Shown here: in pieces, positions 46,008 through 55,900 of the stretch | Position numbering within the stretch: position 1 is the stretch's first letter | How the letters are laid out: every line of letters begins with the position of its first letter | DNA from: Thiodiazotropha sp040506195 | GTDB taxonomy: Bacteria; Pseudomonadota; Gammaproteobacteria; Chromatiales; Chromatiaceae | Length of the DNA stretch: 64,000 bases | Assembly (NCBI GenBank): GCA_040506195.1 | Contig: JBEVXH010000004.1 | Span: forward strand, 62,001 to 126,000 | Direction: 5' to 3' | Position numbers and translations under genes: made by a program | The notes under the pieces: generated by a model | What the model was told of the DNA's origin: nothing | The model's database searches: none | Seen by the model: the letters and a program-made list of their open reading frames with translations, nothing else

Positions 46008-47867
46008 TCAAGCCGAGTTTCTATGCAGCGGCAAGCGCATCACGAATGTGGTGCCTTTCCCCTCCTCTGTCTCGAAAAACAGTTCCCCCTGATGTTTCCC
46101 CATCACGATATCCTGGGCAATCGCCAATCCCTGCCCGGTGCCGCGCCCGACACCCTTGGTGGTAAAGAAGGGATTGAAAACAGACTCCTGCACCTCTTTG
46201 GGGATACCGGTGCCCGAATCCGCAACCCTTACCTCCACACAACCCTCACCGTGAGTAGTGGTAATGGTTATTTTTCCCTTCTGCTCCAACTTGGCCGCTT
46301 CTATGGCATGCGCCGCATTGATTACCAAATTGAGCACGACCTGGGAGATCTCCCCTCCCAGACACTCGACTTGCGGCAGATTGTCGCCAAGCTTCAAATC
46401 CGTATCCGCCACATATTTCCACTCGTTCTTGCACACCGCGACAGCATTGCTGACAATCCGGTTCATATCGGCCAGGGCCATCTGCTTTGAGCCGGGATGG
46501 GCAAACTCTTTCATTGCCAGCACAATATGCGCAACCTGGCTGGCGCCGGAGATCGACTGCTCTATGGCGTTTGCTGTCTCCTCCTCCAGATAGGCCAGAT
46601 CGATCTCATCAACGGTCTCCTTCACTTTGGCCGCTTCCGCTTCCAACCCGGGTATATCAGCAGCCTTGCGCATGAGGTTTGAGTAATCCTTCAGCAGTGA
46701 CCCCAAATCTTCGTAGGATTCCTTGATGAATTTCAGGTTGTCGCCAATATACTGAATCGGGGTATTGATCTCATGGGCGATGCCCCCCGCCAGCTGCCCC
46801 ACCGCTTCCATCTTGTGGGCTTGATTCAGTTGGCGCTCGAGGTTTCTCCGCTCCTCATCAGCGCGTTTCCGTTCAGAGATATCGTTAAATGTGACAACCA
46901 CTCCGCTATCACTCACCTCTCTGAGCAGGGGTGATACCGAGTAGGCAACATCGACCTGACGGCCCTCTTTGTGGAGAAATACATCATCGAAGCCGGTACG
47001 GATCAATCCATCTCTCAGGGTCATATCGATTGCCGATTTGACGCTATTCTCGCCGGTGGGCTGCTTGTCTCCGTAGACCAACTCGACAAATTGGCGTCCC
47101 TCCATTTCCACACCATCCCAGCCCAACAGCCATTCACTCTCCGGATTGGTATATCGCACTGCCCCTTGCTGGTCGATAACCACAAACCCTTCGCTCATGC
47201 TGTTGGTCACATCACTTAGAAATTGCTCCTTTTCCCTCAGTTCATTCTTCGTGTGGTTCAATAGGTTGAACTGGTTTCGCAATTGCTGGATCAGTAAGAC
47301 ACTGGTCAGGGAAATAAGCACGAAACCGACCACATGCATGAAGGTCATCATCTGCTTGAACTGGAATTGCGAATCCATAATCGGTTGCGCCATCACCTTG
47401 ACGCTGATGCCGCCACGCAAATCACCTACTTTTTTGCCCTCGTAACCATGACACTGGATGCACTGCTCCTGCATGAATACCGGGCCGATATACCTGAAAT
47501 ATCCTTGCGCCTGGTCCAGGAATGGCTGAAACACATACCCAGCCCCATTCTCAAGCTGTAAAAGTGCTTCCATTTCCCAGGCTTCCGCCATATTTTCCGG
47601 ATTCACCGGCTGTGCCGACACCGCTCTGTAGTGGATGTCCTCCATAACCTGTTTCTTGAAAACGGCAGGATCATTGGCCATCAGAATAGGATTTATCTTG
47701 GTAAGCCTGACCATCTCGAACATGATACGTCCACGTTCAAAGGCGATGTCTTTGACTGATCGATCGATAAGGGAGAGGTTCCATATCAAGGATGTTATGG
47801 TTATGAGCAACCAAAACAACACTGGAAGCAACCAGTAGTATCTGGATTGCAAAAGCCTAATCAACAT
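46008..47867 (-). CDS. Sensor histidine kinase with c-type heme motif and PAS domain
   Basis: About 619 residues from ATG 47867 with GGTGGAG close upstream; a TTG 63 bases earlier is less likely. Order: transmembrane helix, periplasmic DUF3365/Tll0287-like domain containing the heme motif CIQCH (about 136-140), second helix, PAS domain (SEGFVVIDQQGAVRYTNPE), HisKA with HEINTPIQYIGDN, and HATPase_c with GSGTGIPKEV-type G boxes. A covalent heme in the sensor implies redox or gas sensing. No cognate regulator overlaps it; the membrane-tethered receiver at 51.6 kb is one possible partner. Confidence 0.9.
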   Translation of the reverse strand: MLIRLLQSRYYWLLPVLFWLLITITSLIWNLSLIDRSVKDIAFERGRIMFEMVRLTKINPILMANDPAVFKKQVMEDIHYRAVSAQPVNPENMAEAWEMEALLQLENGAGYVFQPFLDQAQGYFRYIGPVFMQEQCIQCHGYEGKKVGDLRGGISVKVMAQPIMDSQFQFKQMMTFMHVVGFVLISLTSVLLIQQLRNQFNLLNHTKNELREKEQFLSDVTNSMSEGFVVIDQQGAVRYTNPESEWLLGWDGVEMEGRQFVELVYGDKQPTGENSVKSAIDMTLRDGLIRTGFDDVFLHKEGRQVDVAYSVSPLLREVSDSGVVVTFNDISERKRADEERRNLERQLNQAHKMEAVGQLAGGIAHEINTPIQYIGDNLKFIKESYEDLGSLLKDYSNLMRKAADIPGLEAEAAKVKETVDEIDLAYLEEETANAIEQSISGASQVAHIVLAMKEFAHPGSKQMALADMNRIVSNAVAVCKNEWKYVADTDLKLGDNLPQVECLGGEISQVVLNLVINAAHAIEAAKLEQKGKITITTTHGEGCVEVRVADSGTGIPKEVQESVFNPFFTTKGVGRGTGQGLAIAQDIVMGKHQGELFFETEEGKGTTFVMRLPLHRNSA

Positions 47868-47911
47868 CACTCCACCTATTGCAGAATAGAGCGGGTAAGT
47901 CGGCAGGTTGT

Positions 47912-47936
47912 TATCAGGGCCTGTTAACAAGCCCTA
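47912..47936 (+). repeat. Dispersed repeat, copy C (palindromic)
   Basis: TATCAGGGCCTGTTAACAAG followed by CCCTA: AGGGCCTGTTAAC on one arm and, on the reverse strand, CTAGGGCTTGTTAAC, the same start as copy A at 518. It overlaps the stop codon of the oxidoreductase gene at 47934. Confidence 0.5.
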
Positions 47937-48929
47937 GGGTATCAGTACCAGCTTACCCTGCATCCGTCCCTGTTCAATCAATTCATGGGCCTTTACAGCC
48001 TGAGCCAGCGGTAATGAGTCGCTGACATGGATCCGTAGGGATCCGCTGTCTATCATTTGCGCGCAATCACTTAAAATAGCGACCTGATTTGTTCTCGCTT
48101 GAGGAAGATGGCGCAGCATCGGCGTCAGCATCAAGGTAAATCCGACCCGCAGGTTACGATTTCGAGCCTCTTTCCAGTCCACCGCCGGTCCCGGGTCGAG
48201 CAGCGTGACCAGGTCACCGTATGGTGAAGTGGCGTCTATCGATGCCTTGAAGACATCCCCCCCCACCGTGTCGAGCACCACATCCGCACCTGCACCGCCG
48301 GTTAATTCCAACACCTGGTCCACAAATCCATGTTCCCCGTACAAAATCGACTCATCAGCACCGAGGGAAGCAACAAATGCCTGCTTCTCTTTCGTGCTCA
48401 CAGTGGTCAGCACACGCGCACCCGCCTGTTTAGCCAGTTGAATCGCCACATGGCCGACGCCGCCGGCACCGGCATGCACCAACAGGGTCTTTTCATTGGT
48501 CAGCCGTGCGCGCCCGAACAGCGCTTCCCACGCGGTAATCAACACCAAGGGAGCGGCGGCCGCATGGACAAAATCGACAGACACCGGTTTTTTACAACAC
48601 ACCGACTCTTCGATGACGGCATATTCCGCATAATTCCCATGCAGTCCGCCCAGTCCGCCATCGCAGTACCAGATTTCGTCACCAGAGCGAAACTGAGTCA
48701 CCTGGCTGCCTGTCTCAACCACAACCCCGGCGCCATCACATCCCAATACCGCCGGTGCGCCATCAGGCAGGAAGAGTCCTCTGGAACGAAGCTTGGTGTC
48801 GACCGGATTGACCCCCGATGCCTCGATGCGCACCTTTACCTGTGTTGCCGAGGAGATTTCCGGCGTTTCCACCTCTTCAAGGGAGAGGACCTCAGGACCT
48901 CCGGTTTCTCTCATCACCACTGCCTTCAT
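47934..48929 (-). CDS. Zinc-independent quinone oxidoreductase/MDR-family NADPH reductase
   Basis: 331 residues, medium-chain dehydrogenase fold: N-terminal GroES-like domain with VLGCDGAGVV, and a Rossmann domain with HAGAGGVGHVAIQLAKQAGA. It lacks the structural and catalytic zinc ligands of true alcohol dehydrogenases, so quinone or enone reduction with NADPH is likely. GGAGGTG precedes the ATG. It shares its downstream end with a dispersed repeat. Confidence 0.9.
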   Translation of the reverse strand: MKAVVMRETGGPEVLSLEEVETPEISSATQVKVRIEASGVNPVDTKLRSRGLFLPDGAPAVLGCDGAGVVVETGSQVTQFRSGDEIWYCDGGLGGLHGNYAEYAVIEESVCCKKPVSVDFVHAAAAPLVLITAWEALFGRARLTNEKTLLVHAGAGGVGHVAIQLAKQAGARVLTTVSTKEKQAFVASLGADESILYGEHGFVDQVLELTGGAGADVVLDTVGGDVFKASIDATSPYGDLVTLLDPGPAVDWKEARNRNLRVGFTLMLTPMLRHLPQARTNQVAILSDCAQMIDSGSLRIHVSDSLPLAQAVKAHELIEQGRMQGKLVLIP

Positions 48930-48959
48930 CTATCACCTCCGAATGAATAGATCATCTCC

Positions 48960-49169
48960 TCAGTGCTCACTCCCCCCTCTCTCGCCCAAGGGGGCCAGCA
49001 GGAGATAGAGGATCCATGCAAACCATGAGACAAAAACCACCGCAAGAATCCAGAACAGCTTCTCAGCTCCATTGGTTTTTCGCGACCGCAAAATCAGCAG
49101 GATGGGCAAAAACCAGATGAATCCCGCCACCAGCAGGGCCGTGAGGCTGAGCCCCAGAATGGATGTCAT
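48960..49169 (-). CDS. PLDc_N-type small membrane protein
   Basis: 69 residues with two membrane helices and the phospholipase D nuclease N-terminal (PLDc_N) pattern: FIWFLPILLILRSRKTNG and WILAVVFVSWFAWILYLLLAP. Only the membrane anchor is present, no nuclease. GAGGGA precedes the ATG. Function unknown. Confidence 0.75.
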   Translation of the reverse strand: MTSILGLSLTALLVAGFIWFLPILLILRSRKTNGAEKLFWILAVVFVSWFAWILYLLLAPLGERGGSEH

Positions 49170-49370
49170 AACAAATCCCTCTAATAATCAGGCTAGTTTG
49201 GAGCCCTCGACGACAATCTGCAAGCCTTTGGCGGAACACTCCTTTTTGCGGGATAATTGTTTTGATGCCAGCTGACATCGAAATAATCGTCGCATGGAGG
49301 ATGACATACTTGATCCACGACAGATAGTGTTAAGCTATAGCCGACCAAATTCACCGATGCTTGGAATCCG

Positions 49371-50009
49371 ATGACACACGTCAAACCCAATCCGGATAAG
49401 GCTTCACGGCTGCGCGCGCATCAAGAGAGCCTCAAGCAATGCAGTCGATGCAATGCAATGACCGGGCCGGTAGTGACCGGACAACCTGTCGCCTCACCCG
49501 TACTTCTGGTGGGGCAGGCACCGGGTGCAAAAGAGGGTATGGCCGGGAGGCCGTTCGCGTGGACAGCGGGTAAAACCCTTTTCAACTGGTTCGGGCGCCT
49601 GGGTATTGACGAGGAACAGTTCCGCCGGCAGGTCTACATGTCTGCCGTCTGCCGCTGTTTTCCGGGCAAGAACCCCAAAGGCGGTGACCGGGTGCCGAAT
49701 GCGCAAGAGATCGAGACCTGCAGCCAGTGGTTGCATGGGGAACTCGAGCTGTTGCGCCCACAGCTGATCCTTCCGGTCGGCAAGCTGGCAATCACACAAT
49801 TCATCGAAGTGGACAAGCTCACACAGATCATCGGTCGCGTTCATTCCATACAGCTGCAGGATGGGATATGCGATGCGATACCCCTGCCCCACCCCTCTGG
49901 CGCCTCGACATGGCACAGAACAGAACCGGGGAAGAGCCTATTGCAAAAGGCCCTCGAACTGATAGGCCGGCATAGGGCCTGGAATACCCTCTTGCAGGCT
50001 GCTGAATAA
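49371..50009 (+). CDS. Uracil-DNA glycosylase superfamily protein (family 4-like, Fe-S)
   Basis: 212 residues. Motif A reads GQAPGAKEGMAGRPF and the C-terminal motif LPHPSGAS. Cysteines at 24, 27, 96 and 117 fit the 4Fe-4S pattern of family 4 enzymes, with an insertion between the last two. Removes uracil from DNA if active. The motif A variant (AKEG) differs from canonical family 4, so a divergent subfamily is possible. Confidence 0.85.
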   Translation: MTHVKPNPDKASRLRAHQESLKQCSRCNAMTGPVVTGQPVASPVLLVGQAPGAKEGMAGRPFAWTAGKTLFNWFGRLGIDEEQFRRQVYMSAVCRCFPGKNPKGGDRVPNAQEIETCSQWLHGELELLRPQLILPVGKLAITQFIEVDKLTQIIGRVHSIQLQDGICDAIPLPHPSGASTWHRTEPGKSLLQKALELIGRHRAWNTLLQAAE

Positions 50010-50047
50010 ATGCATGGTTTGAGAACATAGTACTGAGGAGAAATGGC

Positions 50048-50512
50048 ATGTCGGAAGAGATTGGCAAGTTCACGATCCAACTTGAACAGGAGGATGACTA
50101 CGCATTCAGGGTAAAGTTCGATATAAAAAAAGCACCCGACATCATCATGGACGAACCCCCTCCACTGGGCGAACGCAACGGACCCAATGCTTCGCGCATG
50201 TTGGCGGCGGCGGCAGCCAACTGTCTCAGCGCCAGCCTGATGTTCTGCCTCGCGAAAGAGGATGTACCGGCAAAAAATATCCACACCGAAGTCACCTGCA
50301 CCATGATAAGGAATGAGAAAAAAAGGCTTCGCGTGGGCCGGCTGGATGTACGTATCACCGCGGGAGACGAACTGCTGGCCTCCAAGAAACTCGATCGCTG
50401 CATGACCCTTTTCGAAGACTTCTGCGTGGTCACCGCCAGCATTCGCGAGGGTATCCCGGTTGGGGTCAAAGTGGTGAACGGCACCGGAGATCTTCTGCAC
50501 AAAGCGGAGTGA
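50048..50512 (+). CDS. OsmC/Ohr family protein
   Basis: 154 residues with the OsmC fold: a conserved cysteine in AAAAANCLSASL and a second in FEDFCVVTASIREGIPV. Family members reduce organic peroxides via a Cys pair. GAGGAG precedes the ATG. The stop is followed in frame by a degenerate hydrolase remnant. Confidence 0.88.
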   Translation: MSEEIGKFTIQLEQEDDYAFRVKFDIKKAPDIIMDEPPPLGERNGPNASRMLAAAAANCLSASLMFCLAKEDVPAKNIHTEVTCTMIRNEKKRLRVGRLDVRITAGDELLASKKLDRCMTLFEDFCVVTASIREGIPVGVKVVNGTGDLLHKAE

Positions 50513-50515
50513 CGC

Positions 50516-50728
50516 AATGGGCCGGAAAAACAGGAGGCCTTCGAAACGGCGATGAGGGCGGCGGGTAGGGAGACCGAATCGGTCGGATTCGATGCCGCCC
50601 ATGGCTTCACCAATCACACCAGCCCGCGCTATGACGAGGCGGCTGACAAGGCATCCTGGGCGTGTATGTCGATTTTCTGCTGCGGTACTTAGGCGAACCT
50701 AGTAATCCTGATTTCTCGCCTGGGTGAC
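50516..50728 (+). pseudogene. Remnant of a dienelactone hydrolase C-terminus
   Basis: Directly after the osmC stop, in the same frame, the sequence reads FETAMRAAGRETESVGFDAA then HGFTNHTSPRYDEAADKASW, the classic end of a dienelactone hydrolase (YxAAHGFxN, AAxxAW). After a shift near 50660 the other frame continues VYVDFLLRYLGEPSNPDFSPG to a stop. The first two thirds and the catalytic cysteine or serine region are missing, so this is a broken fragment. Confidence 0.6.
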
Positions 50729-50763
50729 AATCATTGCCACAGTCACATCCAGTTCTCAATGGC

Positions 50764-51399
50764 TCAGCTCGGGTAGCACACGCCGGTTCCCCCAAGCCCG
50801 CAGTAGCCTGCCGGGTTCTTGGCCAGATATTGCTGATGATAGGCCTCGGCAAAGTAGAATGTGGGCGCGGGTAGTATCTCCGTAGTCACCGGCGCGGAGG
50901 TCACCTGTTGCAGGGCATGCTGATAGTGCCCGCGGGAATCTTCGGCCATGGATTGCTGCTGGTCGTCGAAGGTATAGATACCCGACCGGTACTGGGTGCC
51001 CACATCATTCCCCTGACGCATGCCCTGGGTGGGGTTGTGTCCCTCCCAGAAGGCCTCCAGCAGTGACTGGTAACTGACCGCTACCGGATCGAAGACAACT
51101 CTTACTACCTCGTTATGGCCTGTCATACCGGTACAGACCTCTTCATAGGTCGGGTTGGGTGTGAACCCCCCAGCGTATCCCACCGCTGTCGAGTAGACCC
51201 CAGGCAGTTCCCAATAGCGTCGTTCGGCACCCCAGAAACAGCCCATGCCGAACATTGCTGAATTGTACTGATCGGGAAAAGGCCCCACCATCGTATGCCC
51301 ATTGACATAGTGGCTTTCGCCGGGCTGAATCGGGGTCATTCGACCGGGCAGCGCCTCATTCTGTTGCGGCATCCTGGTTTTGCGGCCAACTCCGAACAT
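50764..51399 (-). CDS. msrA: Peptide methionine sulfoxide reductase MsrA
   Basis: 211 residues. Catalytic Cys54 in GMGCFWGAERRYWELPGV, the ATVGYAGG-type segment STAVGYAGGFT, and C-terminal resolving cysteines in GYCGLGGTGVC. Reduces methionine-S-sulfoxide using thioredoxin. AGGAGA precedes the ATG. Complete. Confidence 0.96.
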   Translation of the reverse strand: MFGVGRKTRMPQQNEALPGRMTPIQPGESHYVNGHTMVGPFPDQYNSAMFGMGCFWGAERRYWELPGVYSTAVGYAGGFTPNPTYEEVCTGMTGHNEVVRVVFDPVAVSYQSLLEAFWEGHNPTQGMRQGNDVGTQYRSGIYTFDDQQQSMAEDSRGHYQHALQQVTSAPVTTEILPAPTFYFAEAYHQQYLAKNPAGYCGLGGTGVCYPS

Positions 51400-51574
51400 G
51401 GGTTTCTCCTGTGGCGGTTTGTGCTGAATATAGCCTCTTTAAACCCAGATCCAACCCCACAGTCCGTGACTCTATATAAAATAGCATGAGTTGGGTGATC
51501 GACCCGATTCGGGCCAGCAAGACAGATTTATATGAAGAAAAGCAGAAAAGTCGATCACCACACCGGGCAAACTG

Positions 51575-52714
51575 CTACAGGAGCATGAATGCAGCTGCAC
51601 CCGCAACCGCCAGCAGTCCCAAGCCGAGAACGACCATTAACGGCAGTTTTGACTTCTGTTGCTGACTCTCCAGTGCCTGATGGGCCAGATGCTGGTCGAG
51701 CAGATTCTCCACCGTCTCGGTGGCTACGGAATTGGCAATTTCACCCGCCACCCGGGTGGCGCTCTCATGAACCTGAGCCTCAAGGGAGCCTTCCGTGATG
51801 ACGCGGATATGCTCGATCATGTCATTCTTTTCCGGAACCTGCTTCAGGATCCGTTGCTCCTGTTCCTGCAGGCGTTGAGAGATATCATCGTCCAACTCTT
51901 TCATCTGGCCATAGATGCTGGCCTCGATCAGATCCCCGACAGTACGCTGATTGAGCTGCCTGACAAACTCGTCCAGGTCCTGATTGACCTTTTCCACCAC
52001 CGATTCGCGTAGCGCTTCGGTATCGACACTCTGCGGCTCTACTTCTTTTAATCCTTGCTCTACCACAGAGACGATCATTGGCTCGAGTTTGCTGTCAAGA
52101 TAGGCCTGTACGGTACTTTCGATACGATCCGCGAGCGTCTCCGCAATGGCTTCTTCCGCTGCCTGACGGGCGGTTTTTTCCGCCGCTTGAAGTGCAACCT
52201 CTTTGGCGATACGCCGAACATCCTCATCGGAGAGACCGCTCTGCATCACCACGACCTCCGCTGCAGGCTCCGCCGCCTCGGTAGCGCCTTCGGCCTCGAT
52301 AGCTTGCTCGGGTGCCGTCTCTGAGGTTGCGGCAGCCTCTTGCTGGTGCTGTTCGATAAGGTCGATGATCACGCCCAGACTCTCGTCGGTCGGAGGCTTG
52401 GCCAGGATTCCAAGGGCACCGTGCTCGACGGCGGCCTGGACATACTCATCCCCTTCATTGGCCGTACACATAACCACCGGGGTATGGCTGAACCTGGGAT
52501 CCTTTTTGATCTCGGTAATCGTCTCCAGACCGTCCATGCCATCCATCAGAAAATCGACGAAAATAGCGTCAGGCGTCGACTCTTTCAGTCGCTCCAATGC
52601 CTCTTCACCCGACACCGCCATCTCAACGCCGTCAAAACCGCTTTTTTTCAGCATTCTACTGAGTACAATGCGAGCGGATTTCGAATCATCGACTAAAAAT
52701 GCTTGTTTTGACAC
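51575..52714 (-). CDS. Membrane-tethered response regulator
   Basis: 379 residues from a GTG start. The receiver (1-125) is intact: acidic VDDSKS, Asp54 in IFVDFLMDGMDG, lysine at 106 in ILAKPP. A long helical, glutamate- and alanine-rich region follows (about 130-350), with repeated VEKVNQDLDEFV-like coiled-coil heptads, ending in one transmembrane helix (about 355-377, VLGLGLLAVAGAAAFML) and a short tail. A receiver anchored at its C-terminus with no DNA-binding or enzymatic output is unusual; it may control a membrane partner by phosphorylation-dependent coiled-coil change. Confidence 0.8.
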   Translation of the reverse strand: MSKQAFLVDDSKSARIVLSRMLKKSGFDGVEMAVSGEEALERLKESTPDAIFVDFLMDGMDGLETITEIKKDPRFSHTPVVMCTANEGDEYVQAAVEHGALGILAKPPTDESLGVIIDLIEQHQQEAAATSETAPEQAIEAEGATEAAEPAAEVVVMQSGLSDEDVRRIAKEVALQAAEKTARQAAEEAIAETLADRIESTVQAYLDSKLEPMIVSVVEQGLKEVEPQSVDTEALRESVVEKVNQDLDEFVRQLNQRTVGDLIEASIYGQMKELDDDISQRLQEQEQRILKQVPEKNDMIEHIRVITEGSLEAQVHESATRVAGEIANSVATETVENLLDQHLAHQALESQQQKSKLPLMVVLGLGLLAVAGAAAFMLL

Positions 52715-52992
52715 GCTAAAAACCCTTCATCAGATCTGTTTTGCATTCTGTTATACACGCTTCCCGTATAGGGCAAGCGAAGCTATCACTGTGTCATTGC
52801 ACCGTATAAACCAACTCTTTGAAAAACATAGAAAATTGTAATATTGATTAAGTCCCCGAGGCCGCCATGGTCAAGGCGCTGTTTAATCCTGATCGATTAC
52901 AAGTTTAGACCCATCCTGTAATAGATCACTCGCCTGCCTACCAGCAGCGCCTTATAATTGGCGGCCGTTACAGTTAAAACCTGAGTAGCTTG

Positions 52993-55900
52993 ATGTCATC
53001 CGCAACCTCGAATACAGCCAATCACCCTATCGAATCTCTGCTTAAGCAGCGTATTCTCATCCTTGACGGCGCCATGGGCACTATGATTCAGCGCCACAAA
53101 CTCGATGAGCATGATTACCGCGGAGAACGCTTTGCTGATTGGCCGTGTGATTTAAAAGGTAACAATGATCTGTTGGTGCTCACTCAACCGGCGATAATAG
53201 GCTCGATTCACGAGGCCTATCTGGCAGCCGGAGCGGATATTGTCGAGACCAACAGCTTCGGGGCCAATCGCATCTCCATGGCCGACTACGAAATGGAATC
53301 CCTGGCCTATGAGATGAGCGAAGCCAGCGCCCGCCTGGCCCGGGAGTCAGCGGACAAATACACAAGCCCAGACAAGCCGCGTTTCGTCGCCGGCGTACTC
53401 GGCCCCACCAATCGCACCGCCTCCATCTCACCCGACGTGAACGATGCCAGCCTGCGCAATATCACCTTCGATGCCCTGGTAGAGGCCTATACAGAGGCCG
53501 CCCGGGGTCTTATCGCGGGTGGCTGCGACCTGCTGCTGATCGAGACGGTATTCGACACCCTTAACGCGAAAGCGGCGGTCTTCGCCTGTGAACAGGTATT
53601 TGAAGAAGACGCCATCCGTCTGCCGGTAATGATCTCCGGCACCATCACCGACCAATCCGGCCGCACGCTTTCAGGTCAAACCACGGAGGCCTTCTACAAC
53701 AGTCTGCGACACGCGAAGCCGATCTCCATCGGCCTCAACTGCGCCCTGGGTCCCGACTTGCTGCGTCAATATGTGGAGGAGATGTCGCGTATCGCCGACA
53801 CCCATGTCTCCGCCCATCCCAATGCGGGTCTGCCCAATGAATTTGGCGAGTACGATCTGGATGCCCGGCAGATGGCGGGTTATCTGGCCGAATGGGCGGA
53901 TGCCGGTTTCCTGAATATCGTCGGCGGATGCTGCGGCACCACACCGCAGCACATCCAGGCCATTGCAGAGACAATGGCCGGCAGAACACCGCGTCAACTG
54001 CCGGAAATTGAAAAACAGTGTCGTCTATCGGGGCTTGAACCGCTCAACATTGGTGCGGACTCCCTGTTCGTGAACATCGGCGAACGCGCCAATGTCACCG
54101 GTTCCGCCAAATTCAAGCGGCTGATCCTGAGTGAGGCCTACGATGAGGCGTTGGATGTCTGTCGCGAGCAAGTGGAGAACGGCGCGCAGATCGTGGATAT
54201 CAATATGGATGAGGCGATGCTGGACGGTGTCGCCGCCATGCGCCGCTTTCTCAACCTCTGTGCCGGCGAACCCGAAATCGCCAAAGTGCCGGTCATGATC
54301 GACTCATCCAAGTGGGAGATTATCGAGACAGGTCTGAAATCTGTACAGGGTAAACCCATCGTTAACTCGATCTCCCTGAAAGAGGGGGAAGATCCCTTTC
54401 TGCATCAGGCCCGTCTATGTCGCCGCTATGGTGCGGCGGTGATTGTCATGGCCTTTGACGAGGCAGGCCAGGCGGACACCCAGGCGCGCAAAGTCGAGAT
54501 ATGCACCCGGGCCTATCATCTGCTTACCGAGCGCGTCGGTTTCCCCCCCGAGGATATTATTTTCGACCCGAATATCTTTGCCGTTGCCACGGGTATCGAG
54601 GAACACAACAACTATGGCGTCGACTTTATCGAGGCTATACGCGAAATCAAGCAGCGGTTGCCCCACGCCCTGGTGTCAGGGGGCGTCTCCAATGTCTCTT
54701 TCTCGTTTCGCGGCAACAATCCGGTGCGTGAAGCGATCCACGCCGTGTTTCTCTATCACGCCATCAAGGCGGGCATGGATATGGGAATCGTCAATGCAGG
54801 CCAGTTGGCAGTGTATGATGAGCTGCCGGCGCAACTTCGCGAAGCGGTGGAAGCGGTGGTGCTCAACACCGACCCGCAGGCTGGCGAGCACCTGGTGGAG
54901 CTGGCGCCCAATTACCAGGGTGACGGCAGGGTAGTTGAAAACAAGGAGGATGCCGAGTGGCGTGCCTGGCCGGTGAACAAGCGCCTTGAGCATGCCCTGG
55001 TCAAGGGCATTACCGAATTCATCGAAAGTGATACCGAAGAGGCCCGGCAGCAGGCCAGGCAAACCCTGCAGGTGATCGAAGGACCCCTTATGGATGGCAT
55101 GAACGTGGTCGGCGATCTGTTCGGTGCGGGCAAGATGTTCCTTCCGCAGGTGGTTAAGTCGGCCCGTGTGATGAAAAAAGCGGTCGCCTACCTGGAGCCC
55201 TACCTGGAAGCGGAAAAGGCCGAGTCCGGGGTACAGAGCCAGGGCAGGATATTGATGGCCACCGTCAAGGGCGACGTCCACGATATCGGCAAGAACATAG
55301 TCGGCGTCGTGCTCCAGTGCAACAACTACGAGGTTGTGGATATCGGCGTCATGGTCCCGGCGGATACCATTCTGCAAAAAGCCAGGGATGCGCAGGTCGA
55401 CATCATCGGACTCTCCGGCCTGATCACCCCGTCGCTGGACGAAATGGTCCATGTAGCCAAAGAGATGCAGCGTCTCGGCATGCCTCAACCGCTGCTGATC
55501 GGTGGCGCCACAACCTCCATTGCCCATACGGCGGTCAAGATCGACCCGGAATATGACAACCCGGTGGTCTATGTGGCCGATGCCTCCCGTGCGGTTGGGG
55601 TAGCCTCCAACCTGCTGTCCACCGAGCATCGCGATACCTATACCGCCTCGCTACTGGAGGAGTACGAAGCGGTGCGGCAACGGCGTGCCGGCATCAACCA
55701 GTCGCGCAACCTGATCTCCATCGAAGATGCGAGGGCCAACCCGACCCCTATCGATTGGACCCGATACACACCGGCCCGCCCCAATCTCTGCAATCCCGGC
55801 TTCGAGGCGCCCGAATTTGCACAAACAGCTCGTCTGGACAAGGACAGGTCTGCCGGTAAACCCTGCGCGACGTTGCTGGTGATGAAGCAGATCCCCCTTG

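Noticed and set aside
52715..52989. Cobalamin or SAM riboswitch before metH
   Set aside because: No B12 box (GCCACTG) or S-box core elements found by eye; only an AT-rich promoter region.
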